DNA of 64,000 nt from Apus apus (lineage: Eukaryota > Chordata > Aves > Apodiformes > Apodidae): NCBI RefSeq assembly GCF_020740795.1, contig NC_067294.1:17985001-18049000 (forward strand), given 5' to 3'. How positions within the stretch are numbered: position 1 is the first letter of the stretch; each line of letters begins with the position of its first letter. The notes under the pieces are model-generated. The model worked only from the letters and a program-made list of their open reading frames with translations. It did not search any database and was not told where the DNA came from. Made by a program: the position numbers and the translations under genes. This document shows, piece by piece, positions 47,101 through 59,022 of this stretch.

Positions 47101-48948
47101 TTATCCTGCTGACCAGGGATTTATGTTGCACAAGAAAGCACAGGCCTGAGCCTTCCCATGTCGAAGCAACTGTGATTCACCCAGTCCTCCATGTACAACC
47201 ATCTTCTGGTCATCATCACTACACCAAGTCAGAACTTAGGTTTTTGTCAAGGACTTTGTGGAAGGGATGGCTGTAGTCCTCTGCATTTCCTGAGAGTGAG
47301 TCCTCTCCCTGGTAGCTTTTTTCACTCACCTCATGCCAACCTCCTGGGGATCCCCTAAACTCTTCCCCAAAGAAACACATGTGCTGTCTTTGGACCATCC
47401 ATCTCCCTAAACTTTGTGCTCTAACACCTCACAGGTATCATCTCCAGCTGGAGGCATTGGGACCGTGGGATAGGTCACTCCTCCACCTCTCTACTTTGAG
47501 GAGGCCTTTGCACACCCAGGGTCCCTCTTAGGGAAGGGAAAAGTTTCCCCTGGCCTGGGTTCTGTCACTGCCAGAAGCTCAATGTTTGGAAGAACACAGA
47601 ACTGTGCCAGCAAATCCCTGCACCTTAAAAATGTCCTAAATGCTCTATAGGCATCATGCTCACTAAACTTCATGTCAAACACAAGAAATGTACCCACTGA
47701 ACTTCACATGAGCCAGGGGACAAAATAAGACTCTGCCATTTTGGAAAACTTTGACAGAGCTTTCCCAGAAGGAACATGCCCACAAAAACTGTCTCCACAC
47801 AAGGCATTCCAGTGCTCTCTTTATTTCAGTTTTACACACAAGGGTATCCCAGTTTATAGCAGCACAGGTTATCACTGCAGCACAACATAGCCTGAGGGTT
47901 TCCAAATACTCCATGCCACACTGCCATCAGTTAAACAATCATTAATATACAGGGGGTGACAGTCCTTCTGAAGAGGAAGAGATAAGACAATGTTGAAACA
48001 TGGTTCACAAAGGACAATGAAGGGCAAATGCTCTAACACAAACCCAGAAGATCTTGTTTGGACAGGTTTCCATTCCCATCAATAAGCCTCTAAATTAAGG
48101 AAAATGAGACTAAACTCAACAGCCATTTTCCAATCTCTGTTCTCCCCTCAGACAAAATCCTTTGAAGAAAATTGTGGAGTTTTTTTAATTCCATGTAAAT
48201 ACAATGAGTGTGTTTTCACAACTCAATACAGTAACAGTCTATACCAACACTGTCTGTTGCTCCATTATCAATGCCATCCCAAGGAGACATCCCACCCAGC
48301 CCCTTCTCATGGGCCTAAGGAAGATCTTGTGTGTCTTGCTCTTCTCCTTGAAAGAAGATGAGGCTGCTGTACTCAAAGGGTCAAAAGGCCCTTCTTGCCT
48401 GCTGAGCTGAGTCTGTGCACATCTCAATAGGTGTGAGCAACTCCCTGCTTCACTGGGCAGCTCTTGTGCAACGTACATAGACACACAACAGCTGTGTGGA
48501 CAGATGTAGTGACCAGAGGACAAGACACACGGACCAACCCATCTCAGACAGAGACACCTAGAACAGATGGAAGAAAGATTCCCATGCTTGCACCACATTG
48601 CAACACAGTACTCACTAATTCCTTGGCTTTCCAGACCAAGGAAAAGGTCTATGTGCATTTTAATGAGCCTGGGATTTGCCTGCCTGACCTTATCGTTTAA
48701 TTAGAGCACAGAATCAGAGGTCCACAGCCTTGCCTAAGAGCAAATAAGGCAAGAAGTTAACTGGGGGATCTGGACCTGATCCCAATATTGAAGCATTTCA
48801 GTAATGGCTGTAACAGAGATGAAACCTATTCTTGCCTGACTGACAATTACAAATGCAGATTTGCCTTGGAGGAACCATGGCCACACACTGTAGCCCAGAA
48901 CCCTTTGATATCTCGAGGTGTGAAGGCTCTGGCTGTGCTGACTCCACA
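44140..48948. other. Single-copy AT-rich spacer between gamma-like and beta-like genes
   Basis: Nearly 5 kb with no repeat of the flanking units, no recognisable coding frame and no clear CR1 piece. Minor features are an A/T-rich tract near 45570-45680, a T/G-rich tract at about 46600-46635, and three copies of ACCCTGAGCAG within 46801-46856. A plus-strand TTTATT at 47820-47825 is a possible minus-strand polyadenylation signal for V3, about 1.1 kb past its stop. Confidence 0.5.
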
Positions 48949-51384
48949 CTAGTTAAAGGAAAGACTATTGAACTGTTCTGCAGAGAGTGTCCCAGGATTG
49001 TCTGGTGCTATGTCCCCTACAGTGACAGGGCCATGGTGGAATTCCTGATTGGTGCCTCTACTCATGGCACAGTGTTGTGGTGGCAGGCTGGGGAGGATGG
49101 GCTTCAGGAACTTGAACTCGCTGTTGCCTGAGCCTGTCGTGAGGCTAATCTCATAGCAATAGGGGTGGGGCAGGGTTCCCATGGCAGCTGCATCAGCCAG
49201 GCCACTCTGCAGGTCTCCAGCACCATAAAGCACATGCCCACCCTTCAGATCCTTTCCCTTGCACACCTTGCGAACCACAAAAGCTGCCATGGATGCAACG
49301 AAAAGGAGTGAAACAAAGACCAAGGAAATTATTAAATAGGTGGTCAGGGAGCCTCCCTCCTCCTCCTCCGTGCCCAGGCGAGGTGGTAGGTGCACATCTG
49401 AGAAGTCGTTGAGCAGGACTGCGCTCAGTGCCGCAGTGGCTGACAGTGGTGGCCGCCCATTGTCTCGCACCAGGACAACCAGCTTCTGCTTCACAGCGTC
49501 TCTTTCTGTCACTGGCCTCTTCAGCCGGACCTCCCCACTTTGAGCACCCACCACAAACAGCCCGGGGTCGGTGGCCCTCAGCAGGTGGTATGAGAGCCAT
49601 GAGTTCTGCCCGGAGTCAGCGTCAACAGCCACCACTTTGGTGATGAGGTAGCCAGTCTCAGCTGACATGGGCACGAGCTCGCTGGACAGTGGGCTGCTGT
49701 CCTGGCCTGGGTGCAGCACCAAGGGTGCATTGTCATTCTCGTCCACCACCACAAGGCGAACAGTGACATTGGCACTGAGAGGAGGTGACCCTGCATCAGA
49801 GGCAGTCACCAAGGCCTCAATGTGCCTCACCTGCTCGTAGTCCAGAGGCCGCAGCACAGACACATGCCCATTTTCTGAGTTCACGGAGATGCAGGAGCAA
49901 GAATGTCGCTCCATGGGGTGCACTGGGGTCAGGAAATAGGTCACCTTGGCATTGGGCCCCACATCAGCATCAGAAGCACTGACAGCTCCAACGAGGGCTG
50001 TGGGGACATTGTTCTCACGCACATACATAGTGTATGATGTCTGGTTGAAGACAGGTGCATTATCATTGACATCAGAAATATCCACGGTGAAGGTTTGGGT
50101 GGTCGTGAGAGGAGGTGACCCTGTATCTGCTGCTGTGATAGTCAGGATGTACCGTGCCATCTCCTCCCGGTCCAGTGGGCTCACGGTCACCAGCTCATAG
50201 TAATTCTCATAGGCTGGCCTCAGGGAGAATGACAGCTGGTCCTCAAGGGCACAGGAGATCTTCCCGTTGGCACCAGCATCCCGGTCCCTGACAGCGAAAA
50301 GGGCAACCACTGTCCCAGGTAACGCATTCTCAGGGATGGAGCTGCTGAAGGAACTGACCACCAGCTCCGGAACATTGTCATTCACATCCACCACCTGCAT
50401 CAGCACCTTGCAGATTGCTGAGAGGCCCCCACCATCCGTGGCCCGAACACTGAGTTCATGATTCTCAGCCACCTCAAAGTCCAGAGCCTTTGTCAGTTTA
50501 ATTTCACCGGTCTTAGGGTCAATGGAGAATGGTGAGTGGCCTTGGCCCACCATTTGGCTGAACTGATAGGAAATGTCCCCATTAGGTCCTGCATCCAGAT
50601 CAGTTGCCACCACTCTCAGAACCACAGAGCCCTCTGGTGTGTTTTCCAAAACCTGCCCAATGTACACCTCCTCAGTGAAGACGGGAGCATTGTCATTCAC
50701 ATCTAGAACCACAATGCGGATCTGGGTGGTCCCACTCCTGGGTGGAGAGCCCCCATCCACAGCAATGAGACTGAAACCCACTTCTGTCTGCTCTTCTCTG
50801 TCCAGAGGTTTTTCCAAGACCAGTTCAACATACTTCTTGTCCTTAACTCGGGTCCCAAAGGAGACACTAAAGTACTCGTTCTCGGGAGCGATGCTGTATG
50901 CCTGGATGCTGTTGCTGCCGATATCCAGGTCCCGAGCTCCCTCCAGAGGGAAACGCGACCCCGGGTTGCTCGTTTCCAGGATCTGAAAAGTGGCTTGCTC
51001 CTCCGGGAAAACGGGCGAATGGTCATTGATGTCCTGCACGGCCACCTCGACCCGAAAGATCTGCAGGGGGTTTGCCAGCAGCAGCTCGAAGGGGAGAGTG
51101 CAGGTAGAGGACTGTCCGCACAGCTGCTCCCGGTCCAGCCTCTCCGCCACTAGGAGGCGGCCGGTGCCGCGGTCTAAGCGAAAGCGCTGCGGGCCGTCCT
51201 GCGGGGCCAGGCGGGCGCGGCGAACCGAGAGCTGCCCCGGGGCCAGCCCCGCGTCCTCCGCTAGGTTGGCTACCACGGAGCCGCTCGCCGCCTCCTCGGC
51301 TACGGAGTAGCGGAGGGGCTCGGAGCGCGCGTGCGGCAGGGAAAGGAGAGCAGCGAGACAAAGCACTTGCCTTGTGATCGCCAT
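48949..51384 (-). CDS. PCDHB: Protocadherin beta-type single-exon gene (V3)
   Basis: An 811-residue intronless protocadherin. A signal peptide covers 1 to about 21 ([19 protein letters not shown]), then [12 protein letters not shown]1 with CGQSSTC, and six EC repeats joined by DINDHSP, DVNDNAP and DENDNAP linkers. The membrane segment is about 680-704 ([13 protein letters not shown] core). The tail has [21 protein letters not shown] and ends NSLSFN before TAG. Mammalian beta proteins have EVCLTGGS...EFKFLKP and end NSFGF(N), so this is a beta-type product. It has no cytoplasmic splice donor and would not use gamma constant exons. The frame stays open upstream to 52068, but the ATG at 51384 precedes the signal peptide. 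Codon use is less GC-rich than in the other genes, and its EC6 is not homogenised with them. Confidence 0.92.
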   Translation of the reverse strand: MAITRQVLCLAALLSLPHARSEPLRYSVAEEAASGSVVANLAEDAGLAPGQLSVRRARLAPQDGPQRFRLDRGTGRLLVAERLDREQLCGQSSTCTLPFELLLANPLQIFRVEVAVQDINDHSPVFPEEQATFQILETSNPGSRFPLEGARDLDIGSNSIQAYSIAPENEYFSVSFGTRVKDKKYVELVLEKPLDREEQTEVGFSLIAVDGGSPPRSGTTQIRIVVLDVNDNAPVFTEEVYIGQVLENTPEGSVVLRVVATDLDAGPNGDISYQFSQMVGQGHSPFSIDPKTGEIKLTKALDFEVAENHELSVRATDGGGLSAICKVLMQVVDVNDNVPELVVSSFSSSIPENALPGTVVALFAVRDRDAGANGKISCALEDQLSFSLRPAYENYYELVTVSPLDREEMARYILTITAADTGSPPLTTTQTFTVDISDVNDNAPVFNQTSYTMYVRENNVPTALVGAVSASDADVGPNAKVTYFLTPVHPMERHSCSCISVNSENGHVSVLRPLDYEQVRHIEALVTASDAGSPPLSANVTVRLVVVDENDNAPLVLHPGQDSSPLSSELVPMSAETGYLITKVVAVDADSGQNSWLSYHLLRATDPGLFVVGAQSGEVRLKRPVTERDAVKQKLVVLVRDNGRPPLSATAALSAVLLNDFSDVHLPPRLGTEEEEGGSLTTYLIISLVFVSLLFVASMAAFVVRKVCKGKDLKGGHVLYGAGDLQSGLADAAAMGTLPHPYCYEISLTTGSGNSEFKFLKPILPSLPPQHCAMSRGTNQEFHHGPVTVGDIAPDNPGTLSAEQFNSLSFN

Positions 51385-51538
51385 GCCGGGGCGGCGAACA
51401 GCCTCCGTTTCACGGGCCGTCCGCGAGGAAAGCGGCGTCCAGCAGCAGAGGCGGCGGGCCGGGCTGGGGCGGCGGGCGGGCTCCCTCCCTCTCTGTCTCT
51501 CGCCGAGTGCAGCCGGAGGCCCGGAGCGCGGCCGTCCC

Positions 51539-51559
51539 GGGTCGGCAGCGGCTGTCTCG
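51539..51559 (-). promoter_or_regulatory. Candidate CSE of V3
   Basis: On the minus strand GCCGCTGCCGACCC, about 155 bp upstream of the V3 ATG, matches the gamma-A/V2 core CCGCTGCTGACC with one change and keeps CGCT. Confidence 0.55.
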
Positions 51560-52137
51560 GGTACCGTTGGCCGCAGCTCACAACTAATGCTGCCGCCTGA
51601 CGGGGCTGGGCTGGGCAGGGACGTGCCGGGCTCGGCCGCCTCCCTTCCCGCCGCCGCTCGGCGCCGCTTGTCAGGGACCGCCATCCTGCGGCCAGCGCCG
51701 GGACTGCCCGCCGCTGAACGCCGCAACCTCACTCCGGTCCCCGACCGCACACGCGCGATTGCAGCCGCGCGCCCGCGTCGGGGCCCCGCGAAGGGGGCGC
51801 GCACACGGCGCCGAGGAGGGAAATGCAGGGAGGGAGCGCGGAGAGCTCTGCGGGGCTGCCGCTCGGCTCCCCGAGCACCGGCAGCGCCGGCACTGGCCCA
51901 AGTGTCTGCCCCGATCCCCGCTGCCGGAAAACGCGGCGGCAATACAAGCGCAAGACGTTTCCCACGGTAGCGTGGGGCGGAGGCTGAGCCCGGAGGGTCT
52001 GAACGAACATCCGCGGCCGGAGAAGACGGGCAGGAGCCGCCGCAGGGACAGCCCGCAAGCAACAGCATAGTGCTGCACTACAGCTACTGGGGAATGTCAG
52101 TCAGAGGACGGGGAAGGGGGGCGAGTCCCAGCAAGGC

Positions 52138-54636
52138 TCAGGCGTGGACGAGATGGCCGACCGGCCAGTCCGGCGGCACAACGGCAGGAGGGGCTGGGGT
52201 TCCTAGGGCAGCTGCCCCGACGCTCCTGGGCTCCGAGCTGCACAGCGGTCCCTCGTCCTGGCCCGATCCCGCCTCAGCGCTGCCTTGCGGGATGGCCAGG
52301 ACTGGCCTCAGGATCTGGAATTCGCTCCTCTCCGAGCCGGTGGTCAGGCCCACTTCGTAGCGGAAAGCCGGCGACAGAGTGCCCGTCCCGCTTATGTCCT
52401 CGCTGCCGGGGACGTAGTCGCCGTCGGTGTAGCAGTGGGCAGCGGGAGGCGAAAGGCGTGGCCGGAGGCGACTCTTGCAGAGCCTGGCTGCCGAGAAGAC
52501 GAGGATGGAGAGGAGGAAGAGCGAGGAGACGCAGACCAGGGAAGCGATGAGATAAGTGGTGAGCAGGTCCTCGTCGGCCACCTCAGGCTGCTGCCTCCCC
52601 ACTGGAACGCGGTTGAGCTGGAGGAAGGCGTCGGAGAAGCCGTCCACCAGGGCGATGGCCAGGGTGGCGCTGGCGGAGCGCGGCGGCTGCCCGCGGTCTC
52701 GCACCAGCACCACGAGCCTCTGGCGGGCCGCGTCCCTCTCCGCCACGGCCCGCGCCGTGCGCACCTCGCCGCTGTGCAGCCCCACGCGGAACAGCCCCGG
52801 CTCCGTCGCCTTGGCCAGCTCGTACGACAGCCACGCGTTCTGCCCCGCGTCCGCGTCCACCGCCACCACCTTGGCCACCAGCTCGCCCGCCGCCGCCCCG
52901 CGCGCCACCAGCTCGCCCGCCAACGCGCTGCTGCCGGGGGGCGGGTGCAGCACCACGGGCGCGTTGTCGTTCTCGTCGCGCACCACCACGCGCAGCACCG
53001 CCTGCGCGCTCAGCGGCGGCGAGCCGCCGTCGGCAGCGCGCACCGCCACCTCCAGGCCGCGCACCTCCTCGTAGTCCAGCGCCCGCAGCGCCCGCACGAT
53101 TCCGCTCTCAGCGTCCACGGACACGAAAGATGCCTCTGCGGGGATTCCCGGCGGGGCTGCCCCCAATGCGTATCTCACGTGGGCGTTTTTCCCCGCATCG
53201 GCGTCCGTGGCTCTCAGGCGGCCCAGGATCGTCCCCGCGGGCTCGTTCTCCTTCAGCACCATGGTGTATACCTCCTGCGTGAACATGGGCGCGTTGTCAT
53301 TCACGTCCAGAAGCCGTAAGAGCAATGTCTTCGACGTCGAGAGCGCGGGGGAGCCCTCGTCGCGGGCCCGCAGTGTCACGTTGTACTCTGACACTTCTTC
53401 CCTGTCCAAGCCCTCCGATGTCACCAGCGCGTAAGCGTCGGCCGCCAGCGGAGCGATGCTGAAGGGCTGCTCACCTGCCGTTTCGCAGCTTGTCCTGCCA
53501 TTTTCTCCCGAGTCCCGATCCCGCACGTTGAAAAGGGCCACCACAGTGTTTGGTGGGGCGGCTTCCGAGAGTGTGCTGGTGACGGACGTGATTATCACCT
53601 CGGGTGCGTTGTCGTTCACGTCCTCCACCTGCACCTCCACCTTGCAGTGAGCGGACAGGCCCCCTCCGTCTGTGGCCTGGACGTCTATCTCGTACGACTT
53701 TGTTTCTTCATAATCTACCGGCTTTTTGAGTCGAATCTGCCCCGTCTCGGAATTTATTTTAAAGGTCTGGAGATTTTCTTCTGAATTTTGAACTATGGAA
53801 TAGGATATTTCCCCATTCGTTCCGGCGTCTAAATCACTAGCAGAAACTGCCACAACTAATATATCCTGGGAACTATTTTCTAATACCCGAGCTTTATACA
53901 GACTCCGGGTAAATTCTGGGATGTTGTCATTTGTATCCAGGACTACTACACGGATTAAGGCGGTACCAGAGAGTGGTGGAGACCCACCATCCACAGCCGT
54001 GACACTGAAAGTCACTTCTGCCTGTTGTTCTCGGTCCAGCTCTCGGTCCAATACCAGTTCGGCGTACCTCCTGCCATCACTCCGCCTCCGGGTGTGGATA
54101 TGGAAATAGTCGTTCGAGCTGATGTTGTAATACTGAAGACTATTGTTCCCCACATCCGCATCCTGAGCGCTTTCCAATAAAAATCGAGCTTCTGGCATTG
54201 CAGTTTCCGGGATCTTTAAAACTATCTCTGTATTTAAGAACACGGGAGCATGATCATTTATATCGGTGAGGCTTACCTCGGCTCGGAAGGACTGCAGCGG
54301 GCTCTCCAGCAGCACCTCGAAACGCACAAGGCAGGGCTCGCTCTGGCCGCACAGCTCCTCCCTGTCCATTCGCTCTCGCACCACCAAATCCCCGGTGTGT
54401 TGGTTCAGTTGTAAATACTGCTTTTGTCCTTCAGAAATGAGCCGAGCCTGCCGAGCCGATAACTCCTCACGGGTCAGTCCCAAATCCTTAGCGATATTCG
54501 CCACAAAGAAGCCTCTCTCCGTCTCTTCGGGCACAGAGTAGCGGGCTGTTTCTGTTCTCGATCCTGACACAAGAAGGAGCAGAATCAGAGGCACTGCTAG
54601 CCCTGGCAACGGTTCCTGGCTCTTCCTCAGCTCCAT
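52138..54636 (-). CDS. PCDHB: Protocadherin beta-like single-exon gene (V2)
   Basis: An 832-residue intronless protocadherin. A signal peptide covers 1 to about 29 (MELRKSQEPLPGLAVPLILL), then ARYSVPEETERG, EC1 with CGQSEPC, and six EC repeats with linkers DINDHAP, DTNDNIP, DVNDNAP and DENDNAP. The membrane segment is about 693-717. The tail has FRYEVGLTTGSERSEFQILRP, a beta-like signature, and ends GHLVHA at TGA. No donor-like GTGAG or GTAAG is visible in the tail region, so it is probably unspliced. A 462-bp block covering EC6 and the end of EC5 (52628-53089) appears identical to V1, while EC1-EC4 differ and are less GC-rich. The start at 54636 fits the signal peptide, with a CGCT element 145 bp upstream. 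Confidence 0.92.
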   Translation of the reverse strand: MELRKSQEPLPGLAVPLILLLLVSGSRTETARYSVPEETERGFFVANIAKDLGLTREELSARQARLISEGQKQYLQLNQHTGDLVVRERMDREELCGQSEPCLVRFEVLLESPLQSFRAEVSLTDINDHAPVFLNTEIVLKIPETAMPEARFLLESAQDADVGNNSLQYYNISSNDYFHIHTRRRSDGRRYAELVLDRELDREQQAEVTFSVTAVDGGSPPLSGTALIRVVVLDTNDNIPEFTRSLYKARVLENSSQDILVVAVSASDLDAGTNGEISYSIVQNSEENLQTFKINSETGQIRLKKPVDYEETKSYEIDVQATDGGGLSAHCKVEVQVEDVNDNAPEVIITSVTSTLSEAAPPNTVVALFNVRDRDSGENGRTSCETAGEQPFSIAPLAADAYALVTSEGLDREEVSEYNVTLRARDEGSPALSTSKTLLLRLLDVNDNAPMFTQEVYTMVLKENEPAGTILGRLRATDADAGKNAHVRYALGAAPPGIPAEASFVSVDAESGIVRALRALDYEEVRGLEVAVRAADGGSPPLSAQAVLRVVVRDENDNAPVVLHPPPGSSALAGELVARGAAAGELVAKVVAVDADAGQNAWLSYELAKATEPGLFRVGLHSGEVRTARAVAERDAARQRLVVLVRDRGQPPRSASATLAIALVDGFSDAFLQLNRVPVGRQQPEVADEDLLTTYLIASLVCVSSLFLLSILVFSAARLCKSRLRPRLSPPAAHCYTDGDYVPGSEDISGTGTLSPAFRYEVGLTTGSERSEFQILRPVLAIPQGSAEAGSGQDEGPLCSSEPRSVGAAALGTPAPPAVVPPDWPVGHLVHA

Positions 54637-54780
54637 TACCTCCCAGAGAACCGATGGCCCCCCTCGCGAGCTGGATTGGAGCTGCCGATCCAGCCTGCAG
54701 ACCTCGGAGCGGAGCAGCCCGCGATGGCGCAGCCCCGCAGTCCCGCGGGAGGTGGATCCGGGAGCTGCGCGTGTGCTCCG

Positions 54781-54799
54781 CGGTCAGCAGCGGCAGCAG
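54781..54799 (-). promoter_or_regulatory. CSE / CGCT-box promoter element of V2
   Basis: CTGCTGCCGCTGCTGACCG on the minus strand, about 145 bp upstream of the V2 ATG. It shares CCGCTGCTGACCG with the gamma-A elements. Confidence 0.7.
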
Positions 54800-54919
54800 G
54801 TGGCAGATCTGCGGAAGGACGCGGAGATTTCCCAGAGCAAAGCTTGCAAAATAGAACCTGCTCTTCTTTGTTCCGAGGACAGGACATACAGATTTAACTG
54901 CCCGTACAGCCCCATTCAA

Positions 54920-55304
54920 ATATCAAATACTAGTTGAATGAGCACTGCTTCTGCTCACATTTATTTGAAGATGAGATTTCTTTCAAGCTGCTCTTTCTGA
55001 TTTCCCTCCCTACAGTGGTTTATGAACAGCGAGGAAAATTCTTCTAGGCTGTTTAGCTAAAGAAGCTGTGTATAGGTGTCCAGCTTCAGAAGCGATCTGA
55101 TTCATGAACCGCGGCAGAGATTGCCATGTAGCTCCCCGTACTAATTCTCGGGAGGGTTTTTGGAATGGACCAAGATTGTTTCCTCGATTCAGGACCTCTC
55201 AGACTGGCAGTCCTGGAGAAGGAGTTGGGGACAGCATCTCTCCGACCTCAGCCTGGGTCAGAAAGCCCCCGTCCTTCTTTCTCTCGCCTCTGAGAACGGA
55301 CATG
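54920..55304. other. Upstream of V2, no gene seen
   Basis: No recognisable feature beyond the V2 promoter region. Confidence 0.4.
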
Positions 55305-56515
55305 CCAGGTCTCGCTGATTTCCCCTGGATACAATCTACTCAGAAGGCATGGATTTATTCCCCAAATCCTGCCCAATGGGTGGCTATTTCCTCGGCAATT
55401 ACTGTGATAAGTGATCTTCGAGATAACACACACACCCGAGGGAGTAGCAAGTGGGTTTTTATTGTTTTCTGTCATCAGGCAATTGACTTTTAAAATGTAT
55501 GAGCAACAGAAAATATCACATGACTTTATCGATCAATATGGATCAATGAAAGAAAAAGAAACCAGAAAGCTTCTTGATGCCCTATATTCTACAGTGCCTT
55601 AAGTCTGATGCAAATCTTATAGCCTATTTTACTGTAAAACCACAACCTTTTACTTCACTAGTGCCTTATACTAAAAGATCCTGAAATGTTATTTTCAAAG
55701 ATAGAGTAAGAAAAAAAAACGACAACAAAACAACACTCAAAACAAAACGGAGAAAGACACTGCTGAAAGCCCATGCTTCACAGTATGGAAAACCTGTAAA
55801 GCCCTGGTCATATCTGCAAAGGGTGGCAATGTCGTCCATGCCTAATAAAATCAACGTTGGCTGGTTTTAAGGAATTACGTTGTAAGCAACAATGACATTT
55901 TCTTAACATTTCTTTGGCCTGGTATTGGACAGTCTGCAGAAAATTAAGACATTATTACAGAGCTCTCTCTATAAGGGGCGAAAGAAAAATACAGAAAAGG
56001 TGATGTAGGAAAAAGTTGTCTGGAAGATCTACTTATAATTATCAGGATTTCCTCTGACATGTAGAAGCAGTAGCACTCTCACAATCATACATCAAGTCTC
56101 TGTGTAATAAACATGCAACACAGTCCTTCTTCTCCATCCACAGCACGATTACAAAGTACCTACAGGAACAAAGTACTGCTCAGGTGGAGGGTGGCTTTGC
56201 TCTCCCACATAAAGGACTTGTACCTCCCTGGTATGTGTTTGTTGGGTGTTTGGTCTCTTTCTTCTGTTTTCCCCGTAAGGACGTTAGCCCATGAGGAAAG
56301 ACATGCTTGTCTTTCTCCTCCCTCACTGATGGCTGAGCCAAGGGTTTGGTTCAGAACTGACATTTTGCTCCATCCCCTGGTTTCCAGCACAAGCTGCTTC
56401 CACAGCTCTGGGCCTCGTGTCTTCGGAGAGGGGAGCTCTGCCCTGCAAAGAACAGAGAGGGGAGGTTGTCATCTGAAGGTCAGCAGGCACCAGCAAGAAC
56501 CGTAGAGGACATGTC
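55305..56515. repeat. Beta-unit upstream duplication, copy 1
   Basis: Matches 62700-63905 in the same orientation and order. Shared stretches include GGTGGCTATTTCCTCGGCAA, ACCAGAAAGCTTCTTGA and, very closely, 56280-56500 with 63680-63895. It lies upstream of V2 as the other lies upstream of V1, so gene and upstream DNA duplicated together. Confidence 0.8.
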
Positions 56516-57095
56516 TTACAGCACTGCCTGTGGGACACTGATCTCTGCCCAGAGTCAGAGAGGAGGCTGGACCAGGGTGTGGGTCTCTGACCTGCTCAGG
56601 AACAATTTGAAGCTGGAAACCATGCTCCACTTTGGACATCACCAAGGCACTCCTGCAATGCTTTTGTGAGTGTCAGGGAGTAATTTCAGATGGTAGGAGC
56701 CCCAAATAAAATAACTTTCTCACAGTCAATCGAGTTGAAAGGTGATGTATGGAGATGGGTCCCCTGAGGCTGGTGCAACTGCAGCTCTGAGAACCTGCAG
56801 TGAAGTGGGTTAATGTCATCAGTGGTTATGAAATCCAAACCTTTTAAGGGGTGACTGCTAGATGGTGCCCTGAAAACCAGTAAGCCAATGTTTAGAAGGG
56901 CCTTGGACTGAGTGGGAGAGTGAGGAGAGAAGGACCTGTTTCAATGATCACAGGATTGTCATGATTGGATAACCAAAACAAACAACAACAAAACAAAACA
57001 AAACCCAAACAAAATCACAAAAAAACCCAGCTAACCAAAAAACCCGAAGATCCATACACCTCACAAACACAACAGCAACACACTATCCACAAAAA
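56516..57095. other. Intergenic with CAAAA-rich simple repeat
   Basis: No gene. A/C-rich (CAAAA/CAAC)n-like sequence occupies about 56970-57065 and abuts the CR1 cluster. Confidence 0.5.
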
Positions 57096-58165
57096 AATCC
57101 ATCATGCCAACCAGAACATGCGCTGAAGTGCCACATCTACACATTTCTCAATAACATCCACGAATGGTGACTCCACCACCTCCCTCGACAGCCTCTTCCA
57201 GTACCAACTACTGTTTCATTAAATAAAGTCCTCCTAATATCCAATCTGAACCTCCCCTGGCACAACTTCAGGCCAATTCTTATGATTCTGTCATTATTCA
57301 TGTGGGAGAAGAGGCAAACACCCACCTCACTACAATCTCCTTTCAGGTAGCTCTCGAGGGCCATGAGGTCACTCCTCAGCCTCCTCTTCTCCAAACTCAA
57401 CAATTCCCGTTCCCTCAGCCCCATCTCATTGGACTTGTCCTCTAGAGCCTTTACAACATTGGTTGCTCTTCTCTGCACACGATCCAGCACCTCAGTGTCA
57501 TTCTTGCAGTGAGGAGCCCAGAACTGAACACAATGCTCAAGATGCAGCCTCACCAGTGCGGAGTACAAGTGCACAACCACTTCCCTACTCTTACTTACCA
57601 CACTATTCCTGATGTAGGCCAGGATGCTGGTGACCTTATTGGCCACATGGCACATGTTGCCTCATGTTAAGCCAGCTGTAAACCAGCAACCCCAGGTCCT
57701 TTCCCCCTGGGCAGCTCTCCAGACACTATTCCCCAAGCCTGTCCCATTACTTGGAATTGTTGCAAGCCAAGTGCAGGACCTGACACTAAGCCTTGTTTAG
57801 CCACAAACAACTGACCTCAGCCTATGGATCCAACCTCTCCAGCTCACTCTGTAGAGCCTTCCCACCCCTGAGCACACAAACGCTTGTGTAAAATTTGATG
57901 TCAGCCGCTACTGAGGGAGCACTCTATCACCTCACCCAGAGCCTTCATGAAGATACTAAACAAGTCTAGCAACATAACGGAGCAATGGGGAGCGCAACTG
58001 GTGACCAGCCAGCAGTTGGCAACTTGCTGGGCTTGGCCATCCAGCCAGGTTTTACCCAGCAAAGAGTACACATGTCTAAGCCAAGAGCCACCAGCTTTTC
58101 TAGGAGGATGCTGTGGGAGATGGGGTAAAAATCTTTATATAAGTCTAGAGAGACAGCAACCGCTC
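57096..58165 (-). mobile_element. Older CR1 LINE fragment
   Basis: The minus frame at 57137-57655 encodes a CR1 C-terminal region (LEHCVQFWAPHCKNDTEVLD, VQRRATNVVKALEDKSNEMG, LRSDLMALESYLKG). The DNA up to about 58160 continues into its reverse-transcriptase region with no open frame. 5' truncated and decayed, more diverged than the 9057 copy. Confidence 0.8.
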
Positions 58166-58940
58166 CATTTCCCTCATCTACCTTCACTGGGCAGCCTGTT
58201 CCAGTGTCTCAGCAAGCACAGAGTGACAATCTTCTGCCTAATATCCAACGTAAATCTCCTCTCTTTCAGTTAAAAATCATTCTTCATTGGACTGCTGCTA
58301 CATGCCATTGCAAAGAGTATCTCCCCAGATTTCGTTTAGGTTGCCTTCAGGTAATGGAAGGTGCTCAAATATACCTCAGAGTGAAGAATTGTTTCCTAAA
58401 GATCAACCGGAATCGACCCTCATTCATTTTAAAGCCGTTCCCCCTTATCTTATTGTACATGCCCTTGTCAATAGACCCTCCCCAGCTTTCCCGTAGCCCG
58501 CTCAGGCACTGGAATCTACTCCAGAGGACTCCCCAGAGCCTTCGCTTTGCTAAAGCTTTCTCCAGATTGAACAACTAAACACCATCACTATCTCAGGCTG
58601 TCCTCATGGAAGAGGTGCTCCAGACTTCTGACCACCTTCAGTGATGACACCCGGACACACGACCTCCCAATGATGCTCCCTCCAAGCTTCCCCACCCTCC
58701 CAAAAATTTCTCCTTCCATCGAGATCCCTCTAACCTAAATCTATCTTTTCCTGTTTAAAGTCAGTACCACTTATAGAAAATCCCTCCCCAGCAAGCCCCT
58801 AGTGCCTTTAAGGTACTGGCAGGTGATCTAAAGTCTAGCCAGAGCCTTCTGTTCTCCAGGCTGAACACCCCCACCTTTTCCAGCCTGTCTTCAGAGGAAA
58901 GGTGCTCCAGCCCTCTGATCATTGTCAGTGATGACACACT
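58166..58940 (-). mobile_element. Cluster of older CR1 LINE 3' fragments
   Basis: At least two further pieces of different CR1 subfamilies lie head to tail: 58180-58620 (plus GGGCAGCCTGTTCCAGTGTC) and 58640-58940 (minus translation EDRLEKVGVFSLENRRLWLD). They lie in the intron just past the V1 donor. Confidence 0.7.
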
Positions 58941-59013
58941 CAACCACCACCTGCCCCACTCTGTCCCTCCCCGCTCCCACCGCCTCCCGCCACCCCCTGC
59001 TCCCGGCCAGGAC

Positions 59014-59022
59014 CCTCACCTG
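59014..59022 (-). other. Splice donor ending variable exon V1
   Basis: CAG|GTGAGG on the minus strand after codon 795, phase 0, the same phase as the gamma-A and gamma-B donors. It is stronger than those of V4, V6 and V8. Confidence 0.75.

Noticed and set aside
58891-59019. Tail extension of V1 past the donor
   Set aside because: It reads through a strong splice donor into low-complexity sequence without family similarity, so I ended the exon at 59020.
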